A stretch of DNA of 64,000 bases from Pseudonocardia kujensis (GCF_021283305.1 NZ_JAJSOK010000023.1:1-64000), one strand, 5' to 3'; positions 1 to 9,435 are shown, counted from the stretch's first letter. The notes: generated from the letters alone by a model not told the origin. Translations and numbers: made by a program.

Positions 1-580
1 ACCAGGGCGCCAGCTCGTCGCCGGCGACCTGGTAGTGCGCCGCGGTGACCACGCCGGGCAGCACGGGGACCCCGGTGGGCAGCAGGCTGCGCTGCAGCTC
101 CAGCACGATCTCGGACGCGTGCCGGTACCGCCGCTCCGACGCCGCCGCCGCCCGCTCGGCCTCCTCCTGGCGCAGGGCCTGGGCGGTGGTCTCGGCGATG
201 TGCACGACGAGGCCGCGGACCGACCCGTCGGCGTGGTGGGTGGGCAGGAAGGTGTAGGTGAAGAAGCCCTCCTCCAGCCGGCCGTCGCCGTCCCGGTCGA
301 CCAGCACCCGGCGATGATCGGCGGAGACCGGGCGGCCCGCGGCGAAGGCCTCCTCCATCATCTCGAAGATCTGCTGCCCCTCCAGCTCCGGCAACACCTC
401 GCGGATCGGGCGGCCGACGATCCCGGGGCGGAACCCGGCCGAGGCACGGGCACCCGCGTTGGCCGCGACGACCCGCAGCTCGGGGCCCTCGAAGGCCCAG
501 ATGATCGCGGGAACCGACTCGAATGCGTCGAGGACGTCGACGGGGGAGCCGGCGTCGCCCGAACCGTCCTCCGCCGGCAT
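1..580 (-). CDS. PAS-domain SpoIIE/RsbU-like serine phosphatase (3' end outside the window)
   Basis: Translating the minus strand from ATG at 580 gives an open frame to the left edge (about 193 codons). An early stretch reading VPAIIWAFEGPELRVVAANA looks like a PAS sensor domain. Near the edge, LQRSLLPTGVPVLPG is the signature that opens PP2C-type SpoIIE/RsbU phosphatase domains. Proteins of this type dephosphorylate anti-sigma-factor antagonists in partner-switching stress circuits. The domain assignment is by recognised motifs; most of the phosphatase domain lies outside the window. No good ribosome binding site is visible before the chosen start, so the N-terminus is uncertain. Confidence 0.7.
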   Translation of the reverse strand, partial: MPAEDGSGDAGSPVDVLDAFESVPAIIWAFEGPELRVVAANAGARASAGFRPGIVGRPIREVLPELEGQQIFEMMEEAFAAGRPVSADHRRVLVDRDGDGRLEEGFFTYTFLPTHHADGSVRGLVVHIAETTAQALRQEEAERAAAASERRYRHASEIVLELQRSLLPTGVPVLPGVVTAAHYQVAGDELAPW

Positions 581-690
581 GCCCGCATCGTGGCACAGTC
601 GCCGGTGGCCCGCGCGCCGCTCGCCGCGGCGCTGCCCCTCGCGACCACCGGGCGGGGCGCCGCCCGCGCCGCGTCCCCGCCCGGGGGCCC

Positions 691-1677
691 TCAGCTCGAC
701 CCGGCCGCGACCGACTCCTCCTCGGCGCGCAGGACGTCGTCACCGTAGAGGGCCTCGACCCAGTTGCTCTGGTACACGGTGTCCAGGTAGCGCTCGCCGA
801 GGTCGGGGGCCAGCGCCACCGCGACGGTCCCGGGCGTGCCGTGCTCGGCGAGCCAGCGGGTCGCCCCGCTGACCACAGTGCCGGTGGAACCGCCGAAGAG
901 GAACCCGCGCCGGGCCAGCCGGTGGCACATCCGCACGGTGTCGGCCTCCTCGACCCGCACCACGTCGTGCACCAGCGCCGGTTCGAGGAACTGCGACGGG
1001 ACGCTGCTGCCCAGACCCGGGATCATCCGCCGCGCCGGTGCGTCGCCGAAGGTCACCGATCCCGCCGCATCGACGGCCACGATCGTGACACCCGGTGCGT
1101 ACTCGCCGAACCAGCGCGCGCACCCCATCAGGGTGCCGGTCGTCCCCGCCCCGACGAACAGCACGTCGAGGTCCGGGAACTCGCGATGGATCTCCGGTGC
1201 GGTCCGCCGGTAGTGGGCGCGCCAGTTGTCGGCGTTGCCGTACTGGTTGAGCCACACGTACTTCTCGTCCGAGGCGAGCAGTTCGCGCACGTGCCGCAGG
1301 CGCGCGCCGAGCAGCCCCTCCTTGGGGTCCGGGTCGGTCATCACGTGCACCTCGGCCCCCAGTGCCTCCATCATCCGGCGGGTCGCCAGGTTGCACCGGG
1401 AGTCGGTCACGCACACGAACTTCAGACCCTTGCTGGCGGCGAGCAGGCTCAGCGCGACGCCGAGGTTGCCCGACGACGATTCGACCAGCACCGACCACGG
1501 ATGGATCACACCGCGCCGCTCGGCGGCCTCGACCATCTCGGTCGCGGCCTTCAGTTTGATCGATCCTGCGAAGTTGAACCCCTCGCACTTGAGGTGCAGC
1601 GGCTGGTCGACGATCGCGGCCAGATCGACGTACAGCGCGTCCTCGTTGTACTGATGGGGCTCGGAGATGACGGGCAC
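691..1677 (-). CDS. SbnA-like PLP-dependent synthase (cysteine synthase fold)
   Basis: This 328-residue protein belongs to the fold-type II PLP family with cysteine synthase. The likely PLP lysine is in AGSIKLKAA (Lys41), the phosphate/substrate loop is ESSSGNLG, and the C-terminal cofactor loop is FGGSTGT. The segment LNQYGNADNWRAHY and the ending APDLGERYLDTVYQSNW match the SbnA type, which makes N-(2-amino-2-carboxyethyl)-glutamate from O-phosphoserine and glutamate on the way to 2,3-diaminopropionate. Its usual partner, an SbnB-type dehydrogenase, is not seen in this window. A different beta-replacement specificity is therefore possible. It is divergent from the LAL regulator across a long intergenic stretch. 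Confidence 0.8.
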   Translation of the reverse strand: MPVISEPHQYNEDALYVDLAAIVDQPLHLKCEGFNFAGSIKLKAATEMVEAAERRGVIHPWSVLVESSSGNLGVALSLLAASKGLKFVCVTDSRCNLATRRMMEALGAEVHVMTDPDPKEGLLGARLRHVRELLASDEKYVWLNQYGNADNWRAHYRRTAPEIHREFPDLDVLFVGAGTTGTLMGCARWFGEYAPGVTIVAVDAAGSVTFGDAPARRMIPGLGSSVPSQFLEPALVHDVVRVEEADTVRMCHRLARRGFLFGGSTGTVVSGATRWLAEHGTPGTVAVALAPDLGERYLDTVYQSNWVEALYGDDVLRAEEESVAAGSS

Positions 1678-2346
1678 TGGGCCCTCCTCGTCTGACTGCT
1701 CGCCCGGCGCGGTCGCACCGGCGAGACCGTGGTGGAGAACGACGGAGGTTCGTGGGTTCCGGCACGTGGGCGCGTCGAGGCGGCCCGTCGTACCGGGTGG
1801 ATCTCCGACCGTGCGGTGGCGGCCGGTGTGCCGGGTGGGTCCCGCGGGGTGCGGGGCGACCCGTCCCGGACGTCGGCATGCTTCTGGTCGATGACCGGTC
1901 AGCGTGGACCGGGCGGGAGCCGTACGGGTACGGCCACCGCGCGCCCCGGTGGCCGGCGGGATCGCCGGCGCCGGGACGTCACCGACGTCGCTCTCCTGAT
2001 GTCGTCACGAGCGGTCAAGGTTCCCCCCTTCCCGATCGGCACGGCACCCCCATGCCCCGCCGATCAGTGCCCCGCCGCCCCCTTGCGGCGAGTCGTGCAC
2101 GTAGATCCCTCCGGACGAGCCGTCTGTTTCACGCGGGTCGATAATTCACTCAGACGTCGTATAAGGGGTTGCGCGACAAGCGCGTTCCGTGTCCGGTCGC
2201 GACGAACGGGTGATCAGGCGTCTCGCCGCCGGCAACGATCACCGGAAGGGTCGTGCCCTGCGCGGACGGTGGGAGGTCCGGGACCACGATGGACCGGCCC
2301 GTCGTCCTCGGTCGACTTCCGCCGTGATCGCGAGCACACTGCCCCC
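1678..2346. other. Long divergent intergenic region without a supported gene
   Basis: This 669-bp stretch separates the SbnA-like gene (minus) from the LAL regulator (plus). The regulator's reading frame stays open upstream as far as 1729, but no family motif appears before the ATG at 2347, so I treat the upstream part as non-coding. A less GC-rich patch at about 2125-2170 contains TATAAG at 2160-2165, which could be a -10 element for the rightward gene. I see no convincing riboswitch or inverted repeat here. Confidence 0.4.
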
Positions 2347-5079
2347 ATGACCCCGCCGGACGACTTCGTCGGGCGGCGCGAGGAGCTCCGCGTGCTGACC
2401 GAGGAGTTCGAGCGGGCGCGGTCGGGCCGGGCCCGGGTCGTGTGGTTGACCGGCGAGGCCGGGATCGGCAAGACCTCCGTGCTGCACCGCTTCCGGGACC
2501 GGTCCGGCGCCGGGACCGTGCTGTGGGTCGCCGGCGACGAGGCCGAGGCGGGCCTGCCGTACGGCCTGCTGCAGCAGCTCCTCGCCGACGTGCCGGCGGA
2601 GCTGGTCGCCGACCTGCCCCTCCTCGGTGCCGGACCGGCGCCCGGGGCGGACCCGGTCGACGTCGGGGCGGCGCTGCTGGAGGTCCTCGGCGCGCTGGAG
2701 GCCGCGGGCCCGGTCCTGATCGTCGTCGACGACGCCCAGTGGGCCGACGAGCTGTCCGTCCGCGCGCTCGTGTTCGTGGTGCGGCGGCTCCGTCGGGACC
2801 CGGTCCTGCTCGTGGCCGGGGTCCGCGCGGAGGACACGCCGTCGCCGGCCTGGGGCCGGGTGCTCGCCCAGGAGCCGCTCCTGCGCCGGCTCTCCCTGAC
2901 CGGACTGGACGCCGACGACGTCGGGGCCCTGTCGGTCGCCCTCGGTGGACCGGAGCTGCCGCCCGCCGCCGCGGTGCGGCTGCGCGACCACACCGAGGGA
3001 CACCCGATGCACGTCCGGGCCCTGGTGGAGGAGATCCCCCCGGCCGACCTCCTCGACCTCGCCGTCACCCTGCCCGCCCCCCGGTCGTTCGGTTCGCTGG
3101 TCCTGGTCCGGGTCGCCGGGCTCTCCCGGCCAGCCCAGGAGGTCGTGCTGGCCGCGGCCGTGCTGGGTGTCCGGGCCGCGCTGTCCGACGTGGCGGCGCT
3201 GGCCGGGGTCCCGGCCCCGCTCACGGCGCTCGGCGAGGCCGTCGGGGCCGGGGTGCTGCAGGAGGTTCCCGCCGGTGTGCGGCCCGACGTCGTGTTCCGG
3301 CACCCGCTCATCCGTGCCGCGGTGTACGCGGACCTGCCGCCCGAGCACCGGCATCGCCTGCACGCGGCCGCGGCGGGTCGCCTCGGCGGCGCGGCCGCGC
3401 TCGAGCACCGGATCGCCGCGGCCGTCGGGCCGGATCCCGAGCTGGCCGCGGAGCTGCAGAAACTGGGCGAGGACGAGCGCGCGGGCCGGCGATGGCGGGA
3501 CTCGGCGGCACACCTGCTGGCGGCGGCCGACCTCAGCCCGACCCACCGGGAGCGGTCGGCGCGGCTCGTCGGCGCGCTGGAGTCCATGCTCGCCGGCGGG
3601 GACCTCGGCGCGGGGCTGCGGACCGAGCCGGAGGTGCGTGCGGCCGGTCCGAGCCCGGGCCGCAGTCGTGTGCTCGGCCAGCTCGCCGCGCTGACCGGCC
3701 GGTTCGCGGTGGCCCGCGAGGAGCTGACCGCGGCGGTCGACCGGAGCGGGCCGCACCCGGGCCGCCGGGCCGCGGCGGCACACCTGGCCCTGGTCTCCCT
3801 GATCGAGGGCGACACCGCCCGGGCCGTCGCGTCAGCCGAGGCGGCGCTCGCCACCGCGGGGGCCCCCGACGTCGCCTCGACGGCGGGGTTCGTGCTGGTC
3901 GTCGCCCTGGCCGCCGAGGGCCGGCACGACGAGGCCCACGCCGCCCTCGACGGCGGCCGGTCCGGCCCCGAGCCGGTCGAGGCCCGGGCGCTGCGCGGGA
4001 TCCTCGCGCTCTGGACGGGCGACGCCGCCGGCGCGGCCCGGATCCTGTCCGGGGTGGTCGACGACCGGGCGCAGCACCTGCCGATGCAGGGCCGGCTGCT
4101 CGCGCTGGGCTACCTCGCCGAGGCGCACTACCGGACGGGCGACTGGCAGGAGGCGACCGTCGAGGCGGAGCTGGCGATCTCGCTCGCCCGGGACGCGGGC
4201 GTGGTGATGGGCAGCGGCGTCGTGCGCGCCATCGCCGCCTACGTGGCCGCGGGCCGGGGCGACCGCGAGGCGGCGCGCGCCCACACCGCCGCGGCGGCCG
4301 GCGTCGCGCAGGCCCTGCCCTGGTGGGGCGGGCGCGCGTACGCCGCCCTCGCGGCCGCCACCCTCGCGCAGGCCGAGCACGATCACGCCGCCGTGCTGGA
4401 GGCCCTTCGCCCCTTCGACGATCCGGCGCTGTCGCGGCTGCTCGACAACGTCGGGCCCGTCGGGTGGCGGGTCCTGCGCACCGAGGCGTTGCTCGGCCTG
4501 GGCCGCGAGCAGGAGGCGGACGCGGCCCTGCGCGAGCTCGAGGGCCGGGTCGCGGGCCGGCCGCCGGGTTGGCCCGGATCGGAGGTCGCCCGGCTGCGCG
4601 GCCTGCGCGAGGAGCTCCGGTCGGACCGGGCGGCCGCCGAGCGGGCCTACCGGGACGGCCTCGCGCGGGCCGAGGGCGTCGACGCGGCGCTGGGCCGGGC
4701 CCGCCTGGAGGTCGCGCTCGGCCGGCTGCTGCTGGCCGGCCCCGAGCGCCGCCCGGCGGTGGACCTGCTGCGCACCGCCCACGACCGGCTCGCCCGGCTC
4801 GGTGCCGTGCCGTTCCTCGCGGAGTGCACGGACCTGCTCCGCTCCGCCGGGCTGCACCCGCCCGCGCCCGGCGACGCGCTGGGCCTCACCCCGCAGGAGC
4901 TGGCCGTCGCCCGCTCCGTCGCGGCCGGGCGGACCAACCGGGAGACCGCCGCGGCGCTGTTCATCACCGGCCGCACGGTCGCGTTCCACCTCAGCAACAT
5001 CTACGCCAAGCTCGGCCTCTCCTCGCGCCGTGAGCTGGCCGCGCGCCTCCACGAGCTCGACGCCCGGCCGCTCCCCTGA
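2347..5079 (+). CDS. LAL-type LuxR-family transcriptional regulator with N-terminal AAA ATPase
   Basis: The 910-residue product has the classic large ATP-binding LuxR layout. An N-terminal NTPase carries Walker A GEAGIGKT (residues 36-43) and Walker B LIVVDDAQWAD (about 124-134). A long alanine/leucine-rich TPR-like middle region follows. A C-terminal LuxR helix-turn-helix contains LTPQELAVARSVAAGRTNRE and TVAFHLSNIYAKLGLSSR (last about 65 residues). Such regulators usually control neighbouring metabolic or secondary-metabolite genes. ATG 2347 is chosen because FVGRREEL, the usual opening of this family, begins a few residues later. Its 3' end overlaps the convergent methyltransferase frame by about 79 bp. 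The target is unknown. Confidence 0.88.
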   Translation: MTPPDDFVGRREELRVLTEEFERARSGRARVVWLTGEAGIGKTSVLHRFRDRSGAGTVLWVAGDEAEAGLPYGLLQQLLADVPAELVADLPLLGAGPAPGADPVDVGAALLEVLGALEAAGPVLIVVDDAQWADELSVRALVFVVRRLRRDPVLLVAGVRAEDTPSPAWGRVLAQEPLLRRLSLTGLDADDVGALSVALGGPELPPAAAVRLRDHTEGHPMHVRALVEEIPPADLLDLAVTLPAPRSFGSLVLVRVAGLSRPAQEVVLAAAVLGVRAALSDVAALAGVPAPLTALGEAVGAGVLQEVPAGVRPDVVFRHPLIRAAVYADLPPEHRHRLHAAAAGRLGGAAALEHRIAAAVGPDPELAAELQKLGEDERAGRRWRDSAAHLLAAADLSPTHRERSARLVGALESMLAGGDLGAGLRTEPEVRAAGPSPGRSRVLGQLAALTGRFAVAREELTAAVDRSGPHPGRRAAAAHLALVSLIEGDTARAVASAEAALATAGAPDVASTAGFVLVVALAAEGRHDEAHAALDGGRSGPEPVEARALRGILALWTGDAAGAARILSGVVDDRAQHLPMQGRLLALGYLAEAHYRTGDWQEATVEAELAISLARDAGVVMGSGVVRAIAAYVAAGRGDREAARAHTAAAAGVAQALPWWGGRAYAALAAATLAQAEHDHAAVLEALRPFDDPALSRLLDNVGPVGWRVLRTEALLGLGREQEADAALRELEGRVAGRPPGWPGSEVARLRGLREELRSDRAAAERAYRDGLARAEGVDAALGRARLEVALGRLLLAGPERRPAVDLLRTAHDRLARLGAVPFLAECTDLLRSAGLHPPAPGDALGLTPQELAVARSVAAGRTNRETAAALFITGRTVAFHLSNIYAKLGLSSRRELAARLHELDARPLP

Positions 5080-5603
5080 CGGCGTCCGGCGGTACCGGGC
5101 CGGGCGGAGCCGGGACGGAGCCGGGCGGGCAGGGTCGCAGGATCGACCGGCACCATCGTGTCGCGGACGTGCAGCAGCCGGAATCGGAGCGAGACGCGGC
5201 TGTCCGAACCCGCGAACGTCCCGCCGGGCCGCAGCACCCGGGCGGCCTCGGCGAACAGCCGGTCCTGCCGTGCGGTCGAGGGCACGTGGTGCAGCATCGT
5301 GAAGCAGGCGACGACGTCGACGCTGCCGGCCGGGAAGGGCAGGTCCGCCCCGTCACCGGTCCTGATCTCGACCGGGCCCGCGAGATCCCGTCGCAGGTCG
5401 GCGGCGAGGGCCGGGTCCACCTCGACGGCGGTGAGGCGGCCGGCCCGCTCGGCCAGCCACCGGGTCGTCGCCCCGTAGCCGGGACCGATCTCCAGCACGT
5501 CGCCGGTGAGGTCGACGCCGTCGAGCGCCCACGGCATGACCTGGCCGTGCATCCGCTCCGCCCACCCCGCGGAGCGGCACAGCCGGCGGTGGACGGCATT
5601 CAT
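5001..5603 (-). CDS. Class I SAM-dependent methyltransferase, C-terminus possibly altered
   Basis: From ATG 5603 the 200-residue product shows the SAM-binding motif VLEIGPGYGATTRWLA, an acidic beta2 end (AVEVDPALA), the post-motif DGADLPFPAGSVD and the helix ARVLRPGGTFA, all typical of methyltransferase family 11. The start is set where homology-like sequence begins (MNAVHRRLCR); upstream codons look non-coding. The N-terminal 150 residues look normal. The last about 45 residues are arginine/serine-rich, do not look like the family, and overlap the 3' end of the LAL regulator on the other strand. A frameshift or stop loss near 5110-5150 is likely. The substrate is unknown. Confidence 0.65.
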   Translation of the reverse strand: MNAVHRRLCRSAGWAERMHGQVMPWALDGVDLTGDVLEIGPGYGATTRWLAERAGRLTAVEVDPALAADLRRDLAGPVEIRTGDGADLPFPAGSVDVVACFTMLHHVPSTARQDRLFAEAARVLRPGGTFAGSDSRVSLRFRLLHVRDTMVPVDPATLPARLRPGSARPGTAGRRQGSGRASSSWRRAASSRREERPSLA

Positions 5604-5848
5604 CGGCCTGGTCCCGACGCTGGAGGGCGCCCTGGTGTCGGTCGAGCGCGCCGGTCGAGCGGTTTCGCGGGACCTTCGTCCTCCGCGGTGTCGAGGAGGG
5701 ACGCAGGGCAGGGGGTCCGACCGTCGGCCGCCCCTCACTCCGGTCGGCGCAACGGCGGCACGGCCGGTCGACGGCCGAGGTCGGGACCAGCGCATTTCGA
5801 CCACCGTCACCCCTGGTGTCGACCCGTCACGGCATGCACCATCGAGGG

Positions 5849-5998
5849 ATGCCACGGTGGGCGTGGGGCGTGATCATCGTGCTGGTCCTGCTGATCTGGG
5901 TCGTGCCCAACCCGGCAGCGGCAGGAGCAGCGGTCGGCAACGCCTTCCAGGCGATCGTCGTCTTCTTCCGCAGCATCGGCAACGCCGCGGTCACCTAA
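5849..5998 (+). CDS. Small single-pass membrane protein (49 aa)
   Basis: The product reads MPRWAWGVIIVLVLLIWVV followed by a short alanine-rich loop and a second hydrophobic stretch. This is the look of small actinobacterial membrane peptides of unknown function. Alternative in-frame starts exist at 5816 and 5834; 5849 is chosen because the hydrophobic, non-shadow-like sequence begins there. Its TAA stop overlaps the stop of the convergent TetR gene by a few bases. No function can be assigned. Confidence 0.5.
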   Translation: MPRWAWGVIIVLVLLIWVVPNPAAAGAAVGNAFQAIVVFFRSIGNAAVT

Positions 5999-6627
5999 CC
6001 CGCCCCCGCCCCCGTCAGCATCCCGTCGACCAGCAGGTCGGCGTAGGCCGCGCCGATCTCTTCCGGCGACCTCCTCCCGTCGGGCCGGTACCAGCGGTGG
6101 ACCCAGTTCGCGGCGCCCAGCACCGCGAGGGCCGTGAGCTGCGGGTCCAGGTCCGGCTTGACCCGCGGGTCGGCCCGCGCGTCGACGACCAGGCCGGCGA
6201 CCACCTCCTGGTAGTCGCGGACCGGCAACCGCGCGCGGTGCTCGGCGGAGAGCTGGTCGAACTCGTGCAGGAGCACGGTCGTCCCCACGAGGTTGTCGAT
6301 CAGGTACCGGACGTGGCCGCGGATCACGGCCCGCAGTCGCTCGACGGGGTCGAGGTCGGCCCCGGCCAGCTCGCGCAGGTGCGCCAGGCCGCCCCCGTAC
6401 ACGGTCCGGACGACCTCGAACAGCAGCTCGTCCTTGCTGCGGATGTAGTGGTACAGGCTGCCCTTCAGCACCCCGAACTCGTCGGCGATGTCCTGCAGGG
6501 TGGTCGACCGGTAGCCCTTGCGGGCGAAGATCCGGGCCGCGATGTCCAGCAGCTCCTGCCAGCGGCCGTCGTCGGCGCGCAAGGGCGGCGCGGTACCGGT
6601 GCGCGGCGCCCTCCGCCTGTTCACCAC
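5995..6627 (-). CDS. TetR/AcrR-family repressor of an acyl-CoA gene group
   Basis: The 210-residue protein has an N-terminal TetR helix-turn-helix (ARIFARKGYRSTTLQDIADE, then GVLKGSLYHYIRSKDELL) and a ligand-binding half with the WYRPDGRRSPEEIGAAYADL signature seen in KstR2-like regulators that sense CoA thioesters. It lies 16 bp downstream of the acyl-CoA ligase on the same strand, so the ligase and dehydrogenase are probably its targets. The ligand and operator are not visible from sequence alone. Confidence 0.83.
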   Translation of the reverse strand: MVNRRRAPRTGTAPPLRADDGRWQELLDIAARIFARKGYRSTTLQDIADEFGVLKGSLYHYIRSKDELLFEVVRTVYGGGLAHLRELAGADLDPVERLRAVIRGHVRYLIDNLVGTTVLLHEFDQLSAEHRARLPVRDYQEVVAGLVVDARADPRVKPDLDPQLTALAVLGAANWVHRWYRPDGRRSPEEIGAAYADLLVDGMLTGAGAG

Positions 6628-6643
6628 CGGCCCGGCCGTCCGC

Positions 6644-8257
6644 TCACACCCCGGCCGACAGCTCGGCGAGCAGCCGGTCGCGCAGCCGGAACTTCTGGAT
6701 CTTGGTGGCGGACATCGGCCAGTCGGCGGTGAACCGCACGTACCGCGGCACCTTGTACTTCGCCAGGCCCACGCGGCAGTACGCCGTCACCTCGTCCTCG
6801 GTCAGGGTGGCGCCGGGGCGCAGCTCGACGAACGCGGCCGGCACCTCGCCGTACTTCGGGTCGGGGACGCCGAGGACCACGGCCGTCTGCACGTCGGGAT
6901 GGGCGCCCAGGTAGGCCTCGACCTCGAGGCAGCCGACGTTCTCGCCGCCGACCTTGAGCATGTCCTTGGTGCGGCCGCGGAAGGTCAGGTTGCCGGCGGC
7001 GTCGACCGAGGCGAGGTCGCCGGTGTGGAACCAGCCCTCGGTGTCGAAGCTGGCCGCGGTCTTCGCCGGGTCGTTGCGGTAGCCCTGGAAGAGGTTGAAC
7101 CCGCGGATCCACAGCGGACCGGTCTCGTCCGGGGGCAGCGGGGCGCCCGTCAGCGGGTCCCGCACCTGCGCCTCGACGCCGGTGAAGGGCCTGCCGGAGG
7201 TCAGCCGGGCCTCGAGCGGGTCGTCGAGCCTGCCCATGATCGCGACGCCGCCGGTCTCGGTGGAGCCGTAGCAGCTGACGTGGGCGGTGTGCGGCAACCG
7301 CTCCTGGAACGAGCGCAGCAGGTCCGGCGGCCCGACGGTGAGCATCGCGCGCACCCGCCGGAAGGTGTCCGGGCCGTAGGAGGGGTGCTTCAGCAGCGGG
7401 CTCGTCAGCGTCGGGTAGGCGGGGTAGAGGATCGTGGCGCGCTCGCGCTCGATCTGCGCGAGCGCGGCGTCCACCTCGAAGTGGGTCATGGAGAGCCAGG
7501 CGGCGCCGGCGCCGAGCACGCCGACCATCGGCGCCTGCGCGCTGACGTGGAACATCGGCAGCGGGTTCCACATCCGGTCCGCGGCGGTGAGGCCGAACGC
7601 CTCCTCCCCCACCGCCCGCCCCAGCCCGACGACCGAGCGGTGCGTGAGTGGGCAGCCCTTCGGCACCGCCGTGGTCCCGGACGTGTACATCATGATGTAC
7701 GGCTGGTCGGGATCGACGGCGTCCGCGGCCGCGAGCGCGTCACCGGTCCCGGCCGCCAGGAAGTCCTCGCGGGTGCGGAAACCCGGCGCCTCCCGGGTGC
7801 CCATCACGACCGCGGCCCGCAGCCCGGGCGCGCCGGCGAGCGCCGGTGTCGCCCCCGGCCGGGCCGCGGCCAGCTCGGGGAAGGCCTGGTGCAGCCGCGC
7901 CACGTAGTCCACGTGCTCGTCCACGGCGTCGGTGGTGAGCAGCACCTTCATCCCCGAGTCGGGGACCACGTGCGCGATCTCCCGCGGCGTGAGCCGGGCG
8001 TTGACCGGCACGAACAGCGCCCCGGTCATCGCCGTGCCGATCATGGCGTGGGCGAACGCGAGCCCGTTGGGCATCAGCGTGCCCACGGCGTCGCCCGGCC
8101 CCACGCCGAGCGCGAGGAGCGCCCGGGCCACCTCGCTCGCGGAGGCCAGCAGCCCGCGGTAGGTCTGCCGGGCGTCGGGGAACACGAACGCGTCGGCGTC
8201 CGGGTGCTCGCGGGCCGCGCGCAGGACGAGGCCCGGGATCGTCAGGTCCGGGGTCAT
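6644..8257 (-). CDS. AMP-forming acyl-CoA synthetase (class I adenylate-forming enzyme)
   Basis: From ATG 8257 the product has 537 residues and all core ANL motifs: the P-loop YTSGTTAVPKG, CYGSTETGG (A5), GWFHTGDLA (A7), FRGRTKDMLKVGGENV (A8) and the C-terminal catalytic lysine region SATKIQKFRLR (A10). It activates a carboxylic acid as an acyl-adenylate and transfers it to CoA. The frame is open upstream through the neighbouring dehydrogenase, but family sequence begins only at MTPDLTIPGLV. It starts 11 bp after the dehydrogenase stop, so the two are co-transcribed. The fatty, aromatic or steroid-derived substrate cannot be fixed from sequence. Confidence 0.88.
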   Translation of the reverse strand: MTPDLTIPGLVLRAAREHPDADAFVFPDARQTYRGLLASASEVARALLALGVGPGDAVGTLMPNGLAFAHAMIGTAMTGALFVPVNARLTPREIAHVVPDSGMKVLLTTDAVDEHVDYVARLHQAFPELAAARPGATPALAGAPGLRAAVVMGTREAPGFRTREDFLAAGTGDALAAADAVDPDQPYIMMYTSGTTAVPKGCPLTHRSVVGLGRAVGEEAFGLTAADRMWNPLPMFHVSAQAPMVGVLGAGAAWLSMTHFEVDAALAQIERERATILYPAYPTLTSPLLKHPSYGPDTFRRVRAMLTVGPPDLLRSFQERLPHTAHVSCYGSTETGGVAIMGRLDDPLEARLTSGRPFTGVEAQVRDPLTGAPLPPDETGPLWIRGFNLFQGYRNDPAKTAASFDTEGWFHTGDLASVDAAGNLTFRGRTKDMLKVGGENVGCLEVEAYLGAHPDVQTAVVLGVPDPKYGEVPAAFVELRPGATLTEDEVTAYCRVGLAKYKVPRYVRFTADWPMSATKIQKFRLRDRLLAELSAGV

Positions 8258-8268
8258 CGGCACACCGC

Positions 8269-9435
8269 TCACGAGAAGGACCGCGGGAGGCCGAGGCCCT
8301 CGGCGATGCCGTTGCGCGCCATCTCGTTCGTCACCGGGCCGATCCGGAACAGCCGGACGTCCCGCCAGTAGCGCTGCATGTCCGTCTCGGCCGAGTACCC
8401 CATGCCCCCGAGGATCTGCAGGCCGAGGTCGGCGGCCTGCCCGGCCAGCTCGGAGGCCACGACCTTCGCCATGTTCGCCTCCTGCCCGCACGGGCGGCCC
8501 AGCGACTGCAGCCAGGCCGCGCGGTAGACCATCAGCTCGGCCTGGTCGCGCCACATCGCGATGTTGGCGACGTGGTGCTGAAGCGCCTGGAACCGGCCGA
8601 TCGGACCGCCGAAGGCCTCGCGGTCCTGCATGTACCGCAGCGCGTCCTCGAGGACGCCGTCCATGATCCCCACGCAGAACGAGGAGAGCATGATCCGCTC
8701 GTTGTTCAGCGTGGGCAGCAGCATGTACCAGGCCCGGTCCTGCTCGCCGAGGAGGTTCTCGTCGGGCACGAACACGTCGTCGAGGAAGACGTCGCACGCG
8801 CCGAGGGCGCGCATCCCCAGCTTGGGGATCTCCCGGATCGTCACGCCCTCGGCCCGCGCGGGCAGGATGAACAGCGACACGCCCTGGTGCCGCTTCTCCC
8901 CGTGGTCGGCCGTGCGCGCCAGCAGCAGGATGTAGTCGGCCACGTGCGAGGCCGAGCTCCAGGTCTTCTGCCCGTTCACCACCCAGCCGCCGTCGACCTT
9001 GCGCGCGCGGGTCCGCATGCCGCCCAGCAGGTCCGTGCCGCCGCCGGGCTCGGTGAACCCGATCGCCCACTTCTCCCGGCCCTCGACGATCGCGGGGAGG
9101 TGCGCCGCCTTCTGCTCCTCCGTGCCGTAGAGCCCGACCGACTTGCCGCCGGCGAACGACGTGATGCCCCAGACCCAGGTCAGCCCGGCCAGCGACCGGG
9201 CCAGCTCGCGGGCCAGGATCATCTGGGTCAGCACGTCCCCGCCCTGGCCGCCGTACTGCTCGGGGATCCCGATGCCGTGGAAGCCCGCGGCCGTGAACTT
9301 GTCGAACAGGGCGTGCGGGAAGTGGTGCTCGTCGCGCTCCAGCTCCCGGGCCCAGGACTTGGGTGCCTCGCGGTCCACCCATTCCTTCACGGTCTTCCGG
9401 AAGAGCTGCTGCTGCTCGGTGAGCTCGAAGTCCAC
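8269..9435 (-). CDS. Acyl-CoA dehydrogenase
   Basis: This 388-residue flavoprotein has the ACAD signatures GFTEPGGGTD (FAD/substrate loop), NGQKTWSS, the DREAFGGPIGRFQALQHHVAN helix and QILGGMGYSAE near the C-terminus. The usual C-terminal catalytic glutamate position (EGT in many family members) reads GPVTNE here. A glutamate in TLNNERIML could act as the base, as the helix-G glutamate does in isovaleryl-CoA dehydrogenase; that part is inference. It would introduce an alpha,beta double bond into the acyl-CoA made by the adjacent ligase. It is the first gene of the ligase/TetR group. Confidence 0.88.
   Translation of the reverse strand: MDFELTEQQQLFRKTVKEWVDREAPKSWARELERDEHHFPHALFDKFTAAGFHGIGIPEQYGGQGGDVLTQMILARELARSLAGLTWVWGITSFAGGKSVGLYGTEEQKAAHLPAIVEGREKWAIGFTEPGGGTDLLGGMRTRARKVDGGWVVNGQKTWSSASHVADYILLLARTADHGEKRHQGVSLFILPARAEGVTIREIPKLGMRALGACDVFLDDVFVPDENLLGEQDRAWYMLLPTLNNERIMLSSFCVGIMDGVLEDALRYMQDREAFGGPIGRFQALQHHVANIAMWRDQAELMVYRAAWLQSLGRPCGQEANMAKVVASELAGQAADLGLQILGGMGYSAETDMQRYWRDVRLFRIGPVTNEMARNGIAEGLGLPRSFS

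Noticed and set aside
1729-2346. An N-terminal extension of the LAL regulator.
   Set aside because: The upstream codons carry no family-like sequence; the FVGRREEL start lies just after ATG 2347.
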